Part shown: one piece after another, positions 61,664-64,000 of the stretch
How the letters are laid out: each line of letters opens with the position of its first letter
How positions within the stretch are numbered: position 1 is the first letter of the stretch
Origin: Dokdonia sp. Hel_I_53
GTDB lineage: Bacteria; Bacteroidota; Bacteroidia; Flavobacteriales; Flavobacteriaceae
Direction: 5' to 3'
DNA: 64,000 nucleotides
Assembly (NCBI RefSeq): GCF_007827465.1
Contig: NZ_VISL01000001.1
Coordinates: 2,499,001 to 2,563,000, forward strand
Notes under the pieces: generated by a model
The model's database searches: none
The model's input: only the letters and a program-made list of their open reading frames with translations
Told to the model about the DNA's origin: nothing
Made by a program: the position numbers and the translations under genes

Positions 61664-61678
61664 AGATTTATTTTTATT

Positions 61679-61686
61679 CAAAAATA
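61679..61686 (-). promoter_or_regulatory. Putative -7 box (TATTTTTG) for alkaline phosphatase
   Basis: Matches TAnnTTTG on the minus strand, 15 bases before the ATG at 61663. It rules out the upstream TTG as start. No obvious Pho-box was identified. Confidence 0.5.
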
Positions 61687-61727
61687 ACTATTGTCCAGAT
61701 AGCTATCCCAAAAAAGTACGTTAAGAA

Positions 61728-62579
61728 TTACAAAGAGAGCTTTGATTTAATACCATCCCACCTTAGTTTTCTGATAAACTCACCTTCTTTTTCAGACACT
61801 AAAAATTTTGTATTAGATCGCTTAGCGCGAAAATACCCATGCAGATAGTCCTTGAGTAAAGAGTAATTTCCTTTGCGATTTGCCAACTTTGCCGATGCAA
61901 ATGAAGTTAACAGAAATCCATAACGCATTCTATAAAATGCTTCCCCTTGTTTAAACTGTGCGGCCTTATTGTAAGTGTTACCAGTAGGTTTAAGATGTTT
62001 AACCTGCAGTGAATCAACTGTTATAATTTCCCAGCCGTGATACTTTGCGAGTAGTTCATCAATTGTGTCCCAACCCATCGCCGCTTTTAAACCATCTATT
62101 TCTTGAAAGCATTCTTTTCTATACGCTTTTAAAGCTCCACGTATATGGTCTTTATTTGTGAGGTTTTCTAAAACCCACTCACCATTTTTTTCAATATAGC
62201 AGAATCCTCCAGCCATTCCGATTTTTGGATTTTTCTCAAAACTTTCTGCGATAGTTTCTAAATAATTCGAAGGGAAGATGAGGTCTGCATCAAACTTGCA
62301 AACGATGTCATAATTGTCGTCAAGAGTTACATAACCTTTGTGAAAAGCCTGTATGACTTTGCTGCCGGGTAGGTGTTCATCGCTACTTGTGATATCTAAT
62401 AACTCAATGTAAGTGTACGCTTTCGCGAAAGCGGTAATAATTTCACCACTCGCGTCCGTGCTCTGGTCATTTACCACGACTATTTTCTTTGCAGGGAGCG
62501 TTTGTGTCACCAAAGATTCTAAAGTCTTCTTTATAAATGAAGCTTCATTGTGACAAGGAATAACGATGTAAAAATCCAT
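61728..62579 (-). CDS. Family 2 glycosyltransferase
   Basis: 283 residues. GT-A fold: FYIVIPCHNEASFIKKTL, VVVNDQSTDASG and the metal-binding CKFDADLIFP. No membrane spans. Sugar donor and acceptor unknown; likely surface glycan or lipid glycosylation. A palindrome (62418-62433) encodes AFAKA just after the nucleotide-binding aspartates. The start overlaps the methyltransferase stop by one base, so the two are probably co-translated. Confidence 0.9.
   Translation of the reverse strand: MDFYIVIPCHNEASFIKKTLESLVTQTLPAKKIVVVNDQSTDASGEIITAFAKAYTYIELLDITSSDEHLPGSKVIQAFHKGYVTLDDNYDIVCKFDADLIFPSNYLETIAESFEKNPKIGMAGGFCYIEKNGEWVLENLTNKDHIRGALKAYRKECFQEIDGLKAAMGWDTIDELLAKYHGWEIITVDSLQVKHLKPTGNTYNKAAQFKQGEAFYRMRYGFLLTSFASAKLANRKGNYSLLKDYLHGYFRAKRSNTKFLVSEKEGEFIRKLRWDGIKSKLSL
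62418..62433. repeat. 16-bp iterated palindrome (perfect), inside glycosyltransferase gene
   Basis: CGCTTTCGCGAAAGCG; read as AFAKA (context IITAFAKAYTY). Confidence 0.95.
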
Positions 62580-63103
62580 TATGATTTTCTTTCTGCGTAA
62601 ATCAAATAATAGCGAGGTGTGATTTTTCTTAAAAGAGGTCTGATACCTATTTTATTTACAGGATTTGTGAATTTTTCTCGTCTTATTATTTCCCAACCTG
62701 CCTTTTCAAAAAGCCAGTCAAATTGCCAATCTTCAAATTCGTGGTAATGTCGATCCCATGGATCTGTTTTAGAGCGATAGGCTGGAGAAAACCATAGTCT
62801 GAGAGGCACACTAGCCACTATTTTAGTTGCTTTGATATCTCTAAGGACATTAAAAGGCGCAAGTAAATGTTCAAAAATTTCAAAAGCGGTAATCACTTCT
62901 GCATCAGTTTGTAGAACAGCAGAGGTGTCTGTATCTAAATCTTCTCCAGAAGTATTTTGCACAGTATATCCCTCACGCTCCATATACTCTACAAAAGGAT
63001 TACGTACCCCAAGGTCTAGAATCTTTTCATCTGTAGATACCACTTCTTTTAAGAAAGTGATTGTGTGCTTGTATCTTTTATTTGGAAAAGTGGTTTCGTA
63101 CAA
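62579..63103 (-). CDS. SAM-dependent methyltransferase-like protein
   Basis: 174 residues from a TTG at 63103; no ATG is available before family-like sequence. A short class I-type core is suggested by EKILDLGVRNPFVEYM, then an acidic ITAFEIFEHLLAPFNVLRDI segment as in UbiE/MetW-like proteins. The canonical GxGxG is replaced by LGVRN, so the SAM site is unusual. Target unknown. It lies between the KAS III and glycosyltransferase genes on the same strand. Confidence 0.78.
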   Translation of the reverse strand: MYETTFPNKRYKHTITFLKEVVSTDEKILDLGVRNPFVEYMEREGYTVQNTSGEDLDTDTSAVLQTDAEVITAFEIFEHLLAPFNVLRDIKATKIVASVPLRLWFSPAYRSKTDPWDRHYHEFEDWQFDWLFEKAGWEIIRREKFTNPVNKIGIRPLLRKITPRYYLIYAERKS

Positions 63104-63131
63104 TGTGAAAAATTTTGAAAGCTAGTATAAC

Positions 63132-64000
63132 TTAATAACGATACACAATCGCATTAATATTCATCCCAGCACCTACACTTGCAAAAATAATAACATCTCC
63201 TTTATTTATTTCGTGATTTTCCAGTGCTCCAGTACGAACCAAATCAAATACAGTAGGAACGGTGGCAACAGAACTATTACCCAACTTTGCAATACTCATA
63301 GGCATGATGTGCTCAGGCATTTCTAGTTCGTGAAGTTTATAAAAACGACTTACAATAGCTTCGTCCATTTTCTCGTTTGCTTGATGAATAAAGATTTTCT
63401 TCACTTCATCTATAGAACAGCCACTATTTTCAAGACATGTTTTCATGGCTTGTGGTACTTGAGTAAGCGCAAAGTTGTAGATCTTACGACCATACATTTT
63501 AATGTATTTTGTTTGCTGCTCTGCTTCGGTATTATAGCTAGACCCATTAAAGAGAAAAAAAGCCTCATCATAGGTAAAAGTGGCAGTTTCAAATGCTAAT
63601 ATACCTGTATTGCTATCGTCTTGTTCAATGATAGAAGCACCCGCTCCATCACTGTAAATCATACTATCTCTATCGTGATTATCTACCACTCTAGAGAGCA
63701 TCTCTGTGCCTATTACCAAGCATTTTCTTGCCATTCCGGCTTTAATGTATGCTTGTGCTTGTATCACACCTTCAATCCATCCTGGGCAACCAAATAAAAT
63801 ATCATAGGCCACACACTTAGGGTTCTTTATACGCAAATTGTATTTTATACGTGAGGCAAGACTAGGAACAATGTCAGAAAAGTTTGATCCTTTTTGTACA
63901 TCTCCATAGTTATGTGCACAAATTATATAATCTAACGTTTCAGGATCTACACCAGCATCGTCAATCGCTTTTTGAGCTGCGCGTGTCCCTAAATCTGATG
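63132..64000 (-). CDS. 3-oxoacyl-ACP synthase III (KAS III-like), 5' truncated
   Basis: The frame runs past the right window edge; an apparent start at 63836 (TTG) is internal, since KAS III-like sequence continues upstream (e.g. DPETLDYIICAHNYGD). The active-site Cys is seen in DILFGCPGWIEG, the His/Asn pair in KIFIHQANEKMD and KLGNSSVATVP. Condenses acyl-CoA with malonyl-ACP. Grouping with a methyltransferase and a glycosyltransferase may indicate a specialised lipid, but this is only contextual. Confidence 0.88.
   Translation of the reverse strand, partial: SDLGTRAAQKAIDDAGVDPETLDYIICAHNYGDVQKGSNFSDIVPSLASRIKYNLRIKNPKCVAYDILFGCPGWIEGVIQAQAYIKAGMARKCLVIGTEMLSRVVDNHDRDSMIYSDGAGASIIEQDDSNTGILAFETATFTYDEAFFLFNGSSYNTEAEQQTKYIKMYGRKIYNFALTQVPQAMKTCLENSGCSIDEVKKIFIHQANEKMDEAIVSRFYKLHELEMPEHIMPMSIAKLGNSSVATVPTVFDLVRTGALENHEINKGDVIIFASVGAGMNINAIVYRY

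Noticed and set aside
61818..61834. CGCTTAGCGCGAAAAT resembling a decayed palindrome in the glycosyltransferase gene
   Set aside because: It needs an extra base to align and the match is weak; likely chance.
1..64000. CRISPR arrays, prophage, IS elements or defence islands
   Set aside because: No spaced direct repeats, transposase, integrase or phage genes were recognised; gene content is housekeeping throughout.

Overview
The window looks like a chromosomal segment of a marine Flavobacteriaceae bacterium, probably close to Dokdonia/Krokinobacter. This is inferred from low GC, Bacteroidetes -7 boxes (TAnnTTTG), genes without Shine-Dalgarno sites, type IX secretion/gliding genes (gldJ, porU, porV), class II HMG-CoA reductase next to a GYDIA-type GHMP kinase, and a POT transporter beside a DPP IV peptidase. 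Gene content is almost entirely core housekeeping. I see no prophage, IS element, CRISPR array or integron.

Layout: 1-4 kb, PpiC-type chaperone (5' end missing), GHMP kinase and HMG-CoA reductase. 4-8.7 kb, peptide use (DPP IV, POT transporter) and a thioredoxin-like protein. 8.7-13.6 kb, a leftward block surE - small membrane protein - lpxB - NlpC/P60 lipoprotein - comEC. 13.7-17.8 kb, Prc protease, OppC-type permease, NUC endonuclease. 17.8-25 kb, acyl-CoA dehydrogenase, anmK, glutamate dehydrogenase, nhaD, exbB/exbD/tonB-like. 25-28.5 kb, folC and PBP1A, convergent. 28.7-29 kb, two identical tRNA-Val(UAC). 29.1-35 kb, patatin-like protein and a TetR - ABC - HlyD - TolC export operon with a 13-bp-arm operator palindrome. 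35-42 kb, unknown gene, tRNA-Val(GAC), galE, SSS symporter and a glycerol kinase/glycerol-3-phosphate dehydrogenase fusion. 42-51 kb, murF, gldJ, porU, porV, cdd. 51-54 kb, pdhA and pdhC. 54-59 kb, M28 peptidase, SDR, SprT-like, manC, DUF389. 59-64 kb, MlaF/MlaE-like ABC pair, alkaline phosphatase, glycosyltransferase, methyltransferase and a KAS III cut by the window end.

The most striking signal is not a gene. A perfect palindrome CGCTTTCGCGAAAGCG (core GCTTTCGCGAAAGC) occurs as 19 exact 14-base cores plus about six degraded copies, roughly one per 3 kb, both between genes and inside unrelated conserved genes. Inside genes it is read in all three frames, as AFAKA, LSRK or RFRES. It behaves like a genome-wide highly iterated palindrome, comparable in kind to cyanobacterial HIP1, DNA uptake sequences or nucleoid-protein sites such as parS/NBS, and its function is not evident from the window.

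Secondary points: the GlpK-GlpD fusion, an export ABC protein whose nucleotide-binding motifs are eroded downstream of Walker A, a folC reading frame that seems to begin at ATC, and a tRNA-Val(GAC) with C instead of U at position 33.
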